NCBI GenBank assembly: GCA_040776805.1
Contig: JAXGZS010000002.1
Coordinates: 62,001 to 126,000, forward strand
Direction of reading: 5' to 3'
Length of the DNA stretch: 64,000 nt
From: UBA7702 sp040776805
Lineage (GTDB): Bacteria; Bacillota; Dehalobacteriia; UBA7702
Part shown: positions 33,026 to 42,349 of the stretch, piece after piece
Numbering within the stretch: the first letter of the stretch is position 1
Layout of the letters: the number at the start of each line of letters is the position of its first letter
The notes under the pieces: model-generated
Seen by the model: only the letters and a program-made list of their open reading frames with translations
Databases searched by the model: none
What the model was told of the DNA's origin: nothing
Position numbers and translations under genes: made by a program

Positions 33026-33784
33026 TCAGTCCTTTGCCTTTCGGTAACCGTGGGAAAAGGACTTATCGTAAAGCTTCGAAAGGGCGTATTCATCGCCGAG
33101 GAAACGACCCACGGTAACCAAGGCAGTCTTGCCGATCTCCTTTGCCCGGACTTTTTCGGCGATATCCGCCAAGGTGCCGACGACCTGTTTTTCTTCGGGC
33201 CAAGAGGCCTTATACACCACGGCGCAGGGCGTATCCTCGGGATAGCCCACTTTCAAACGCTCCACCAGTTCCTCAATGAGGTGCACGCTTAAAAAGATGA
33301 TCATCGTGGCGTTGATTTTGGCCAAATTGCGAATATCTTCCTTTTCCGGCACAGGGGTTCTCCCCTCCATGCGGGTGAGGATCACCGTCTGAGAGACTTC
33401 CGGCAGAACATATTCTTTTTTCAACGCGGCGGCGGCGGCGCAAAAGGAACTGACGCCGGGAATCACCGTAAAGGGAATGCTAAGATCTGCCAAAAGATCC
33501 ATCTGTTCCCGAATGGCTCCGTAAATCGAGGGATCGCCGGTGTGGAGGCGCACAATTTTTTTGCCCTTGGCATATTCTGCTTTCATCACGGCGATGACTT
33601 CATCCAAGTTCATACCGGCGCTGTCGTAAATGGTACAGTCCTTTTTGCAGTAATCGAGTAATTTTGGATTCACCAGGGAACCGGCGTAGATCACAATATC
33701 CGCTTCTTTCAAGGCGTTCATCCCTTTGACGGTGATCAGCTCCGGATCACCGGGGCCCGCCCCTACAATTTGAATCATCTTCAT
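33026..33784 (-). CDS. cbiF: Precorrin-4 / cobalt-precorrin-4 C11-methyltransferase
   Basis: A 252-residue SAM-dependent tetrapyrrole methylase. It begins IQIVGAGPGDPELITVKGMNALKEADIVIYAGSLVNPKLLDYCK, the CbiF/CobM pattern, with RLHTGDPSIYGAIREQMDLL as the second SAM loop and FTVIPGVSSFCAAAAALK. It methylates C11 of cobalt-precorrin-4. It is the last gene of the 17-kb operon and starts one base after the cbiL stop, before the terminator at 32917-32966. Confidence 0.92.
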   Translation of the reverse strand: MKMIQIVGAGPGDPELITVKGMNALKEADIVIYAGSLVNPKLLDYCKKDCTIYDSAGMNLDEVIAVMKAEYAKGKKIVRLHTGDPSIYGAIREQMDLLADLSIPFTVIPGVSSFCAAAAALKKEYVLPEVSQTVILTRMEGRTPVPEKEDIRNLAKINATMIIFLSVHLIEELVERLKVGYPEDTPCAVVYKASWPEEKQVVGTLADIAEKVRAKEIGKTALVTVGRFLGDEYALSKLYDKSFSHGYRKAKD

Positions 33785-34483
33785 TTAACGCTTCCCCTTT
33801 CTGACAATGGCGGTAAGGAAATAGCTGAGGTCTGCCGGCATTTCCTCGATCTGCTCAAAGATTCTTTCATCCTTCATGGTGCATTTTTCCGCGGCGACGG
33901 TGTGATCCGTGAGACCGTGCTTTTTTAACACAGCGGCAATATCCTGCCACTTGCCGGCGCCCTTCATCAACACCGTGTTGTCGTGGTGAACAATGGTTTC
34001 CTCGACTTGTTCGATGTCCGTGGTGGCCGCCAAAATGGCCAGGCTTTCGTTGCCGTCGGCGAGACCGCAGCCTAAGGCAGCCGCGGCGGCGGCGGGAGCG
34101 CTGATGCCGGGAACAATCTCCCAAAGATAGCCTTTTTCCCGGATAGGGCGGAAAACATACATAAACGTGCTGAACAAAGACGGATCGCCCAGGGTGATAA
34201 AAGCCACGTTTTTGCCGCGCTCCAGGCAATCGATGATTTCCGCGGCCCCTTCCGCCCAGGCTTTGGCCAGTACAGCTTGGTCTTTGGTCATGGGCAATAC
34301 CTGCTCCAGCACGGTTTTACCTTTGATATAAGGCGCGACGATCCGCAAAGCGGTGCTGTCGCCGTCTCCTTTTGTTTTGGGAGTGACGATGTAATCCACT
34401 TCGCTTAAAACGCGCTTTCCTTTTAATGTCAATAATTCGGGATCGCCGGGACCGACGCCGACGCCGTAAAATTTACCTTTCAT
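33785..34483 (-). CDS. cbiL: Precorrin-2 / cobalt-factor II C20-methyltransferase
   Basis: A 232-residue tetrapyrrole methylase. It starts GKFYGVGVGPGDPELLTLKGKRVLSEVDYIVTPK, with the T-P-K extension typical of CbiL/CobI, then AFITLGDPSLFSTFMYVFRPI and VPGISAPAAAAAALG. It adds the C20 methyl that is later lost on ring contraction. It overlaps hemL by four bases upstream and abuts cbiF downstream. Confidence 0.93.
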   Translation of the reverse strand: MKGKFYGVGVGPGDPELLTLKGKRVLSEVDYIVTPKTKGDGDSTALRIVAPYIKGKTVLEQVLPMTKDQAVLAKAWAEGAAEIIDCLERGKNVAFITLGDPSLFSTFMYVFRPIREKGYLWEIVPGISAPAAAAAALGCGLADGNESLAILAATTDIEQVEETIVHHDNTVLMKGAGKWQDIAAVLKKHGLTDHTVAAEKCTMKDERIFEQIEEMPADLSYFLTAIVRKGKR

Positions 34484-35805
34484 CCTTTTTCCTTATCTCC
34501 TTTATTCCTTGTGGATAATTGCGCGAAAACCCGGTTCACCGCGGTAACGGTTTTTTCGAGAATCTCCTCGGTGTGGGCCGTCGAGGGGAACCAGCCTTCA
34601 TACTGGGACGGCGGTAAGAGCACGCCCTCTTTCAGCATCCCGGTAAAGAACGCTTGATAGAGGGATGTATCGCACTTCAGCACGTCGTCGTAGGACTTCA
34701 CCTGCGCCGCCGTGAAGAACAGACAGAACATGCCCTTATAGCGGGTGGTCACCGCCGGGACGCCGTATTTTTCAATGGCCGCATTGATGTTTTCTTCAAG
34801 ATAGGCGGCATTTTGGTTTAAAATATCATAAGTTTCGGGATGATCCCGCAAGCGGCTCAAAGCGGCGATCCCGGCGCTCATGGCCAAGGGATTGCCGGAA
34901 AGCGTACCGCCTTGATAAACGGGGCCTAAGGGAGCCACCATGGTCATGATCTCTCTTCTGCCGCCGTAAGCGCCGACGGGCAGGCCGCCGCCGATGATCT
35001 TACCGAAGCAGACCAAGTCGGGAACGATATCAAAATCACCTGCCGCGGAATGGTAGCCGACGCGGAAACCGGTGATGACCTCATCAAAAACCAGCAGAAT
35101 CCCGTATTTTTCCGTGATCTGCCGCACCCGTCGCAAATAACCGTCATCAGGGGGCAATACGCCCATATTACCGGCAATGGGCTCTAAAATCACACAGGCG
35201 ATCTCTTCGGGATACTGCCTAATCAGCTCTTCCAAGGCGTCGGCGTCGTTGTAGGGGCAAACCAAGGTTTCCGAGATCACTCCGGGGAGCAGTCCCAAGG
35301 AAGTGGGGACGCCCTGGGTCAAAAGGCCGCTGCCGCTCTTCACCAAGAGGCTGTCGCAGTGGCCGTGATAACAGCCTTCGAATTTCAGAATCTTATTTCT
35401 GCCGGTAAAACCGCGGGCCAGGCGAATGGCGCTCATCGTCGCTTCGGTGCCGGAGTTGACCATGCGCACCATGTCGCAGCCTTTGTAAGCCGCGGTGATG
35501 ATTTCGGCCAATTCCACTTCGGCAGGGGTGGTAAAACCGTAGGTAGCGCCGTTTTTCAGCGCCGCGGTCACCGCTTCCTCCACAAAAGCCGGGGCGTGGC
35601 CGAAGATCAGGGGGCCGTAGGAGCAAACGTAGTCGATATAGCGCGCGCCGCTAAGGTCTTCCAAATAAGCGCCTTTTGCTTTTTTGACGATCACCGGCGT
35701 CGCGTCAACAGAGCGAAAAGCCCGCACAGGACTGTTCACACCGCCGACCATAATCTTTTTGCTCAAGGCCAAAATCGCCTCTTTATCATTATTTTTGAAC
35801 ATCAT
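34480..35805 (-). CDS. hemL: Glutamate-1-semialdehyde 2,1-aminomutase
   Basis: A 441-residue PLP enzyme that makes 5-aminolevulinate. Motifs are KIMVGGVNSPVRAFRSV near the start, VNSGTEATMSAIRLARGFTGR, FDEVITGFRVGYHSAAGDFDIVPDLVCFGK with the PLP Lys, and YQGGTLSGNPLAMSAG. The last ~15 residues are a charged tail after the normal family end. It works with HemA (39721-40959) in the C5 pathway. The start overlaps hemB by four bases. Confidence 0.95.
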   Translation of the reverse strand: MMFKNNDKEAILALSKKIMVGGVNSPVRAFRSVDATPVIVKKAKGAYLEDLSGARYIDYVCSYGPLIFGHAPAFVEEAVTAALKNGATYGFTTPAEVELAEIITAAYKGCDMVRMVNSGTEATMSAIRLARGFTGRNKILKFEGCYHGHCDSLLVKSGSGLLTQGVPTSLGLLPGVISETLVCPYNDADALEELIRQYPEEIACVILEPIAGNMGVLPPDDGYLRRVRQITEKYGILLVFDEVITGFRVGYHSAAGDFDIVPDLVCFGKIIGGGLPVGAYGGRREIMTMVAPLGPVYQGGTLSGNPLAMSAGIAALSRLRDHPETYDILNQNAAYLEENINAAIEKYGVPAVTTRYKGMFCLFFTAAQVKSYDDVLKCDTSLYQAFFTGMLKEGVLLPPSQYEGWFPSTAHTEEILEKTVTAVNRVFAQLSTRNKGDKEKG

Positions 35806-36773
35806 ACCATCTCCTTTAATAAGTGGCCCAATTCTTTGGCGAAATAGGTCAGGATGATATCGGCGCCGGCCCGTTTCATGGCAATGTGACTCTCATAGAC
35901 AATGTCCGGCGCCACAAGATGCTGCTCCACGGCATTTTTCAGCATGGCGTATTCGCCGCTCACACAGTAGGTGGCCATGGGCTTGCTGATTTTGGACCGC
36001 AGATTGGCAAGAATATCGAGATAGGCCAAGGCCGGTTTCACCATGATGATATCGGCGCCCTCGTGCAGGTCGAGCATGACCTCGGTTTTGGCTTCCCGGG
36101 CATTGTGATAATCCATCTGATAGCCCTTGCGGTCGCCGTGATCCGGGGCGCTGCAGGCAGCTTCCCGAAAGGGGCCGTAATAGTTGGAAGCGTATTTCGC
36201 CGCGTAAGACATAACGGGGACATTCACGAACCTGTTTTCATCCAAAATATCGCGGATCGCGGCGACTCTGCCGTCCATCATATCGGAGGGGGCCACCATA
36301 TCGGCGCCGGCGGCGGCATGGCTTAAAGCCGTTTCCGCCAAAACCCTCAGGCTGCTGTCGTTATCCACATAGCCGTCTTTGGTCAAGAGCCCGCAATGGC
36401 CATGGCTGGTGTATTCGCAAAGACAAACGTCGGTGGTGATATAGATATCGCTGAAATCCTTGATTTCGGCGATGGCTTGCTGAATGATGCCGTCTTTGGC
36501 AAAGGCGGCGCTGCCCTTGGCGTCGCGGTCTTTGAGGTCGGGAATACCGAAGAGGATGATGTGATTGATTCCGGCGGCTTCCACTTCCGCCACGGCTTCT
36601 TTCAGCCTGTCCACGGAATAACGGTACTGATCGGGCATGGAATCGATCTCTTCTTTGATGCCCTTCCCCGCCCTGACAAAAAGGGGATACATCAATTCTT
36701 CCCGCTCCAGGTGAGTTTCTCTGACCAGGGAGCGGATTTTTTCACTGGTTCTTAATCTTCTCGGACGTTCCAT
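35802..36773 (-). CDS. hemB: Porphobilinogen synthase (5-aminolevulinate dehydratase)
   Basis: A 323-residue enzyme that condenses two 5-aminolevulinate molecules. DVCLCEYTSHGHCGLL holds the zinc-type cysteines, YAAKYASNYYGPFREAA has the first active-site Lys, and IIMVKPALAYLDI has the Schiff-base Lys. The three cysteines indicate the zinc-dependent class. It lies three bases after cobA/hemD and overlaps hemL. Confidence 0.96.
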   Translation of the reverse strand: MERPRRLRTSEKIRSLVRETHLEREELMYPLFVRAGKGIKEEIDSMPDQYRYSVDRLKEAVAEVEAAGINHIILFGIPDLKDRDAKGSAAFAKDGIIQQAIAEIKDFSDIYITTDVCLCEYTSHGHCGLLTKDGYVDNDSSLRVLAETALSHAAAGADMVAPSDMMDGRVAAIRDILDENRFVNVPVMSYAAKYASNYYGPFREAACSAPDHGDRKGYQMDYHNAREAKTEVMLDLHEGADIIMVKPALAYLDILANLRSKISKPMATYCVSGEYAMLKNAVEQHLVAPDIVYESHIAMKRAGADIILTYFAKELGHLLKEMV

Positions 36774-36776
36774 CGC

Positions 36777-38267
36777 TCAATCTCCTTGCAACACCGCGAC
36801 GATGCCGTCAAGACTGTGCTCAATGGCTTCCAAATCGGGGGTCATACCCAGCTCTCGCATACGTTTGGCGGTGATGGGGCCGATGGCCACGGTTTTCACC
36901 TGCTTTAAGCAGCTGAGATCATCGCCGCAGGCTTTCATGAAACCGTCCACCGTCGAGGCGCTGGTAAAGGGGACATATTTGACTTCCCCTGTTTGAAGCA
37001 GTGTTTTCAATTCTTCTTCTTTTTCCGTGGCAATCAACGTATCGTAAATCTTGATATCATCGACAGAGCCCTTTGTTTCCAACTTTTCTTTGAGATCGTT
37101 ATCAGCCATGGCGGAGCGGGGCAGGAGAATCTTTTCTCCTGCCTTCAACAGCGGCAAAAGCCCGTCGGCCAGAGCGAAGCTGACCTGTTTTGAAGGAACA
37201 AAGTCGGCGATAAAACCATATTCGGCCAAGACCTCCGCCGTGCCGTTGCCGATCACCGCGAATTTCGCTTGGGACAGACGGCGTAAATCACCCTTTTCGC
37301 CAAGATATAAATGGAAGAACGCTTTCACGCCGTTGGGGGACGTGAACACGATCCAATCATAGGAGGAAATCTTTTGGAAGGCCGCGGCCAATTCATCGGT
37401 AAGTCCCCGTTGCTCAATTTGGATCACCGGGCAAACAACCGGTGTAAAACCGCCGGCCAACAGTTTTTTGGCAAACAAAGCGCTCTGGCGGGCGTCTCTT
37501 AAAACCAGCACGCCATCCTTTTTATTTTGTTCGAAAAAGTTTAACGATTCCCGGCATTTCACCACATCGCCGATGACGGTGATGGCAGGAGAAACCAAGT
37601 TTTCTGCCCGCACCTTTTCCCGAATATCGCAAAGCTCGCCCACGGCTGTTTTCTGCCTTGCCGTGGTGGCGTTGGAGACCACCGCCACCGGCGTATGCTT
37701 ATCTTTCCCCGCGGCCAGCAAGCCTTCGGTGATGTAGTCGAGGTTTGAAAAACCCATCAAAAAGATCAACGTTCCCTCCAGGGCCGCCAGGTTTTGAAAA
37801 TCCAAGCCCCGAATCTCATCCTTGAAATTACCGGTGAACACATGGAAGGAGGAAGCCCAATCCCGATGGGTCACGGGGATCCCGGCGTAACAGGGACCGG
37901 CAATGGAAGAAGTGATCCCCGGCACGGTCTCCACGGCAATGCCGCGTTCCGTGAGATAAATCCCCTCTTCACCGCCGCGTCCGAAAACATATGGATCGCC
38001 GCCTTTCAGGCGAACCACGGTTTTCCCCGCGGCAGCTTTTTGATAGAGCAATTCGTTGATCTGATCCTGGGGCAAGGCGTGGTTGGCCGCCTGTTTGCCC
38101 ACGTAAATCTTTTCGCAAGCGGCGGGGGCCCTGGAAATCAACTGGCCGTTGATCAAACGGTCGTAGACGAGCACCTCGGCCATTTCAATGGTTTCCAGCC
38201 CTTTTACGGTGATCAAGCCGTAATCGCCGGGACCAGCGCCGACCAGATATACTTTTCCGTTTTTCAT
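36777..38267 (-). CDS. cobA-hemD: Fused uroporphyrinogen-III C-methyltransferase / uroporphyrinogen-III synthase
   Basis: A 496-residue bifunctional protein. Residues 1-245 are SUMT: VYLVGAGPGDYGLITVKGLE, VRLKGGDPYVFGRGGEE and IPVTHRDWASS. It methylates C2 and C7 of uroporphyrinogen III to precorrin-2. Residues ~255-496 are HemD: VLVLRDARQSALFAKKLLAGGF, YDWIVFTSPNGVKAFF and VPFTSASTVDGFMKAC. It closes the macrocycle with ring-D inversion. The fusion passes the unstable product directly to methylation and favours the corrin/siroheme branch over haem. It begins one base after hemC. Confidence 0.95.
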   Translation of the reverse strand: MKNGKVYLVGAGPGDYGLITVKGLETIEMAEVLVYDRLINGQLISRAPAACEKIYVGKQAANHALPQDQINELLYQKAAAGKTVVRLKGGDPYVFGRGGEEGIYLTERGIAVETVPGITSSIAGPCYAGIPVTHRDWASSFHVFTGNFKDEIRGLDFQNLAALEGTLIFLMGFSNLDYITEGLLAAGKDKHTPVAVVSNATTARQKTAVGELCDIREKVRAENLVSPAITVIGDVVKCRESLNFFEQNKKDGVLVLRDARQSALFAKKLLAGGFTPVVCPVIQIEQRGLTDELAAAFQKISSYDWIVFTSPNGVKAFFHLYLGEKGDLRRLSQAKFAVIGNGTAEVLAEYGFIADFVPSKQVSFALADGLLPLLKAGEKILLPRSAMADNDLKEKLETKGSVDDIKIYDTLIATEKEEELKTLLQTGEVKYVPFTSASTVDGFMKACGDDLSCLKQVKTVAIGPITAKRMRELGMTPDLEAIEHSLDGIVAVLQGD

Positions 38268-38268
38268 G

Positions 38269-39150
38269 TCACATTCTCCCCCTTAAAGCCAAGGCCAGTT
38301 CTTTGCCTTTGGCCGCTTCCGTTCCGGCCACACCGTAAACGGTTTCTTCCAAATAACCCGTTGCCGTCTGGAAAAAACCTCGCAGCATAAAGTTATCGCC
38401 GTCGATTTTGCAGCAGACGCCCATGGGGGCGTGGCAGCCGCCCTCTATGGTACGGAGAAAGGCTCTCTCCGCCAATGCCTGACGGTGGCTTTCCTCATGG
38501 TGCAGCGGTTTTAATAAGCCGAGCACCGCTTCATCGCCGCATCTGGTCTCTAAGCCCAAAATACCTTGAGCGGGGGCGGGCAGCATCTCTTCGGTGCTAA
38601 AAACCACACCGTCGTAAGGGAGGCCCAGGCGGTTGAGGCCCGCGGCGGCCAAAATCACGCCGTCATAGCCGTTTTCCCTGCTCTTATTGATGCGAGTTTC
38701 CACGTTGCCGCGAATTTCCTTGACCTCCGCTGTATCAAAAAGTCGTTTGATCTGAATACCCCGGCGTAAACTGCCGGTGGCGATTTTGGCGTTTAAGGGC
38801 AGTTCCTTTAAACTTTTTTCACCGTGGAAGGTCACCAAAACATCACGAGAATCCTCCCGCTCTGGCGTCACCGCCAAGGTGAGACCTGCGGGGAGTTGGG
38901 CCGGCATATCTTTCAGACTGTGCACGGCCAGGTCGATCTCGTTACAAAGCAGCGCCTCTTCAATCTCTTTGACAAAGAGCCCCTTATCACCGATGGCGTT
39001 TAAGGGCTGATCGAGAATGATGTCGCCTTTTGTTTTGATGATCCTGATTTCCGTTTCCACCTGGGGATTCGCTTTTTTGATGGCGTCGGCAATCAAGTTG
39101 GTCTGTACCAGCGCCAATTTGCTCCCTCTGGAGCCAATCACTAATTTCAT
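38269..39150 (-). CDS. hemC: Hydroxymethylbilane synthase (porphobilinogen deaminase)
   Basis: A 293-residue enzyme that polymerises four porphobilinogens. It starts KLVIGSRGSKLALVQTNL, with the conserved Arg/Ser substrate motif. LPLNAKIATGSLRRGIQIKRL holds the phosphate-type arginines, and IEGGCHAPMGV holds the Cys that carries the dipyrromethane cofactor. The start at 39150 is clear: GAAAGG lies nine bases before it. The preceding sirC frame runs 164 bases into this gene, which is unusual. Confidence 0.95.
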   Translation of the reverse strand: MKLVIGSRGSKLALVQTNLIADAIKKANPQVETEIRIIKTKGDIILDQPLNAIGDKGLFVKEIEEALLCNEIDLAVHSLKDMPAQLPAGLTLAVTPEREDSRDVLVTFHGEKSLKELPLNAKIATGSLRRGIQIKRLFDTAEVKEIRGNVETRINKSRENGYDGVILAAAGLNRLGLPYDGVVFSTEEMLPAPAQGILGLETRCGDEAVLGLLKPLHHEESHRQALAERAFLRTIEGGCHAPMGVCCKIDGDNFMLRGFFQTATGYLEETVYGVAGTEAAKGKELALALRGRM

Positions 39151-39718
39151 CGGGATTTCCTTTCTCTCTGATGATGCTTAACGGCGCCAGCGCCAGCTTA
39201 CATAGGAGCGCTTTTTTCTCCGCCGGGAAGTGTTCCAGGATATACGTGCGTGTCTTTGCCAGCAAAGCCACGGTTTCTGCGTCGTAGGGAGATAAAACCT
39301 TTTCAATCTCGCCTTTGATTTTTTTGGTCAGAAACGGCGTTTGGCCGTTGCTGGTCACGGCGACGGTATAACCGCCTTTTTGCACCACGGCAGGGAAAAG
39401 CAGATCGCCGCTTTGGCCCGCGGAAGTATTGTCACAAAGAATGCTCCGCTTTTTACATTCCCCGGCGACTTCTCCGTTGAGCACAGGATCGTCGGTGGCA
39501 CAGATCACCAGGAAATAGCCGTCCAAAGGTTGGCCGCCATAGCGCTCCCGCCGCCAGATCACGGGCAGCGCCTCCCAACCGGTTAAGCGGTCGGGGGCAA
39601 TCAGCGTTAACTTTGCCCCGGCCTCGGCTAAAACTTCAGCTTTGTGCAGGCCGATTTGGCCGCCGCCGATGATCAGCACCGCCTTGTTCGTCATTTCGAT
39701 GCATAAGGGATAAAACAT
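38987..39718 (-). CDS. sirC: Precorrin-2 dehydrogenase / siroheme synthase N-terminal type
   Basis: A 243-codon frame. Residues 1-~190 are the NAD-binding precorrin-2 dehydrogenase: MFYPLCIEMTNKAVLIIGGGQIGLHKAEVLAEAGAKLTLIAP, then CATDDPVLNGEVAGECK, DNTSAGQSGDLLFPAVV and FLTKKIKGEIEKVL. The remaining ~50 codons overlap hemC and read as non-biological sequence (Arg/His/Gln rich). In the frame one base back, a TGA overlaps the hemC ATG (ATGA), so the true end is probably about 39149 and a base may be missing upstream. In this pathway it makes sirohydrochlorin for CbiK. Confidence 0.85.
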   Translation of the reverse strand: MFYPLCIEMTNKAVLIIGGGQIGLHKAEVLAEAGAKLTLIAPDRLTGWEALPVIWRRERYGGQPLDGYFLVICATDDPVLNGEVAGECKKRSILCDNTSAGQSGDLLFPAVVQKGGYTVAVTSNGQTPFLTKKIKGEIEKVLSPYDAETVALLAKTRTYILEHFPAEKKALLCKLALAPLSIIREKGNPDEISDWLQREQIGAGTDQLDCRRHQKSESPGGNGNQDHQNKRRHHSRSALKRHR

Positions 39719-39720
39719 CG

Positions 39721-40959
39721 CTACACCTTCCGTTTCAAATCGAAGAGCTCTTCCATGGCCTTGGAATAAGCCTGCCGCTTTTCTTTGTCTTCCATGGATT
39801 TCAAGGAGACAATGGGGTTCATCAGCGCTTTTTTCATGGCCGCCTGCATGGTTCGGCTGATGATGCTCTTTTCTTTTTCGTTGACGTCGATCTTACCGAA
39901 AAGATAACCGAGGTGGTTCTCCATGACCCGATCCACGGACTGATGAAGGGATTCGATGACCTCGTCTTCTTTCAAACGGCCAAGCCAGTCGAAAAATTCC
40001 TCCACATAGCGGTCGATGACCGTTTCCCCGGTTTTGCACAATGCCTTGCGGGCCTTCATGTTTTCGTTGGCGGTAACGGTCAAGGCGTCGACGTTATAGA
40101 GATGGTGCAGGGGCAGTTCGCCAACGCTGCCTTCGATATTTCGGGGAATGGACATATCCAGGAGATAGAGGGGCTTCGCCCTCGGTAACAACAGCTCTTT
40201 TTTGATGATGTAGTGGGGACAGCGGGTTGCCGTCACCACGATATCCGCCGCGGGAAGCAGCTCTTTCCAGCAGGCAAAGTGATGGTATTGGGCGTTTTCG
40301 GTACCGCTTAAGACTTCCCTGACCCGTTCCGCGGAGCGGCTGCAAACAATGATTTTTTGCATACCGTATTCTTGGGCATAGCGGTAAAACTTCTGACCGA
40401 TCTCGCCGAAGCCCATGATCAGCATGGTTTTATCCGTAAAGGAGCCCGCTTCTTGTTTCAAAAATTTAAGGCCGATATAGCCGGGGGAAATGGGAATTTC
40501 CGAAACTTTCAGATGACTTTTGATTTCTTTGGCGCAGCGCGCCGCCGATTGAAACAGGCGGTTAAAAACTTTGCCGGTATTGCCGAAGCGTCGGCTTTCC
40601 TCAAAGCTCTCTTTCACCTGGCGAGAAATTTCGTCTTCACCGATGATGGCCGATTCCAACCCCGCCGTCACGCGAAAGATGTGGCGGACGGCGTCGCTCC
40701 CTTCATAACAGGAGATGTTATTCTCATCACCGCCGAAAAAAGAACGGTAACACGCCGTAAGATCGGCGGTAAGATCATCGTTGTCCTTGGCAAAAACCCA
40801 AACCTCGCTGCGGTTACAGGTGGAGAGGATCACATTTTCAAAGATCCCTTTTTCCGCCAAAAGGGCGGCGAACTCCAGCTTCTGGGTGTCACTGAAAGCA
40901 TATTTTTCTCTTTTTTGCGCGTCTGCGCGGTGATCGATGCCAATGGCTGAAAAAAACAT
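39721..40959 (-). CDS. hemA: Glutamyl-tRNA reductase
   Basis: A 412-residue enzyme that reduces glutamyl-tRNA-Glu to glutamate-1-semialdehyde, the first step of tetrapyrrole synthesis. The catalytic Cys is in VILSTCNRSEVWVFA. Further motifs are HIFRVTAGLESAIIGEDEISRQVKES, the NADP-binding MLIMGFGEIGQKFYRYA, and LLDMSIPRNIEGSVGEL. The C-terminal dimerisation helices are complete. It sits one base after cbiA and two before sirC. Confidence 0.96.
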   Translation of the reverse strand: MFFSAIGIDHRADAQKREKYAFSDTQKLEFAALLAEKGIFENVILSTCNRSEVWVFAKDNDDLTADLTACYRSFFGGDENNISCYEGSDAVRHIFRVTAGLESAIIGEDEISRQVKESFEESRRFGNTGKVFNRLFQSAARCAKEIKSHLKVSEIPISPGYIGLKFLKQEAGSFTDKTMLIMGFGEIGQKFYRYAQEYGMQKIIVCSRSAERVREVLSGTENAQYHHFACWKELLPAADIVVTATRCPHYIIKKELLLPRAKPLYLLDMSIPRNIEGSVGELPLHHLYNVDALTVTANENMKARKALCKTGETVIDRYVEEFFDWLGRLKEDEVIESLHQSVDRVMENHLGYLFGKIDVNEKEKSIISRTMQAAMKKALMNPIVSLKSMEDKEKRQAYSKAMEELFDLKRKV

Positions 40960-40960
40960 G

Positions 40961-42349
40961 TTACTTCCTTTTCTTTTGCTCCTTCAGAACATTTTCCAAA
41001 AAACGAGCGGCGCAGGCGGGATTGCTGTAAAAATGAAAATGGGGATAGCCGCCCAGGACGTTGTTTTTTTGAAAACCCTCCTGCCAATGCAGGATCTTAT
41101 CTTTGCGCTTTTTCGATACGTCGTAAACCGTGGCGTAAGCCGTGGTATCCACGCGTTTGGTATAGTGAAACTCATGGCCCCGAAGGGTTTCCGGTTCTTC
41201 GCCGCTGAAAACCGTATGGGGCGCGATGGTCGCCTGCATATAGCCAAAATGCTGCAAGCGGTCGGTCATGGCGAAGTCGAAGGGGAAAAACCCGATAAGG
41301 GGGTATGTTTCCTCGTTCATGGTCATTGAGCGGCCCAGGTAAATCAAACCGCCGCACTCAGCATAGCAGGGCATACCATCTTCTAAACGCCGTTTTAGAC
41401 TCTCTTTGAAGGGCGTATTGGCAGAGAGTTCCCTTAAGTACAGTTCAGGATAACCGCCGCCCAAGAGCAAACCGTCCAACTGGGGCAAGGTTTTATCTTT
41501 TAAGGGGCTGACGGGAATCAGATCCGCACCCAGTTCGCTTAAAAGGTCGAGATTATCTTGATAATAGAAATTAAAAGCCGCGTCATAAGCGTAGCCGATG
41601 CGCACCTTTTCCTCCTCTTTCAGGGGCTGGGGCAGCGCTGGTTTTAACACCGGTTTTCCCTGATAGGCGGCAACCCTTTGCAGCGCCGCAAGATCAACAT
41701 GGTCAATCAAAGCCGCGGCAAGGGTATCGAGTTTTGCTTTTAGATCCTTGATTTCATCGCTGCAATAAAGACCCAGATGGCGGCTGGAAAGGGCAAAGGC
41801 CGGATCCTCCGGCAGATAGCCGAAAACCGGCAAGCCGCATTGAGTCTCGATGATCTCTTTGAGATAGAGATAGCCGCCTTCGTGTTTGACTCGATTTAAG
41901 ATCACGCCGGCAATGTTGGTGGCGGGTGAAAAATCCTGAAAGCCTTTGATCAACGCCGCCGCCGATAAGGACATGCCGTGACCGTCAAGAACCAAAATCA
42001 CGGGAATGTCGAGAATCTGGGCAATATGGGCGCTGCTGCCCGCGATGGCATCGGGGCTTGCGCCGTCGTACAGACCCATCACACCTTCAACAATGGCAAT
42101 ATCGGCGTCGCCGCCGTTTTTGACAAAAAGATAAGGGAGTGCCGCTTCCGGCGCCATGAAACAGTCCAGATTTCTCGATTTGCGGCCGGTGGCGACGGTA
42201 TGATACATGGGATCAATATAATCCGGCCCCACTTTAAAAGGTTGCACCGCAAAATTCAGTTTGCGAAACGCCGCCATCAGCCCCATGGTCACCGTGGTTT
42301 TGCCGCCGCCGCTATTGATTGCCGCCACGACAAAGGCTGTTTTCATCAT
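40961..42349 (-). CDS. cbiA: Cobyrinate a,c-diamide synthase
   Basis: A 462-residue ATP- and glutamine-dependent amidase. The N-terminal P-loop variant is VVAAINSGGGKTTVTMGLMAAFRKL, followed by VGPDYIDPMYHTVATGR and EGVMGLYDG. The C-terminal glutamine amidotransferase domain has LLLGGGYPELYLRELSAN and the catalytic Cys in MPCYAECGGLIYL. It amidates the a and c side chains of cobyrinic acid. The start overlaps cbiJ by four bases. Confidence 0.95.
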   Translation of the reverse strand: MMKTAFVVAAINSGGGKTTVTMGLMAAFRKLNFAVQPFKVGPDYIDPMYHTVATGRKSRNLDCFMAPEAALPYLFVKNGGDADIAIVEGVMGLYDGASPDAIAGSSAHIAQILDIPVILVLDGHGMSLSAAALIKGFQDFSPATNIAGVILNRVKHEGGYLYLKEIIETQCGLPVFGYLPEDPAFALSSRHLGLYCSDEIKDLKAKLDTLAAALIDHVDLAALQRVAAYQGKPVLKPALPQPLKEEEKVRIGYAYDAAFNFYYQDNLDLLSELGADLIPVSPLKDKTLPQLDGLLLGGGYPELYLRELSANTPFKESLKRRLEDGMPCYAECGGLIYLGRSMTMNEETYPLIGFFPFDFAMTDRLQHFGYMQATIAPHTVFSGEEPETLRGHEFHYTKRVDTTAYATVYDVSKKRKDKILHWQEGFQKNNVLGGYPHFHFYSNPACAARFLENVLKEQKKRK

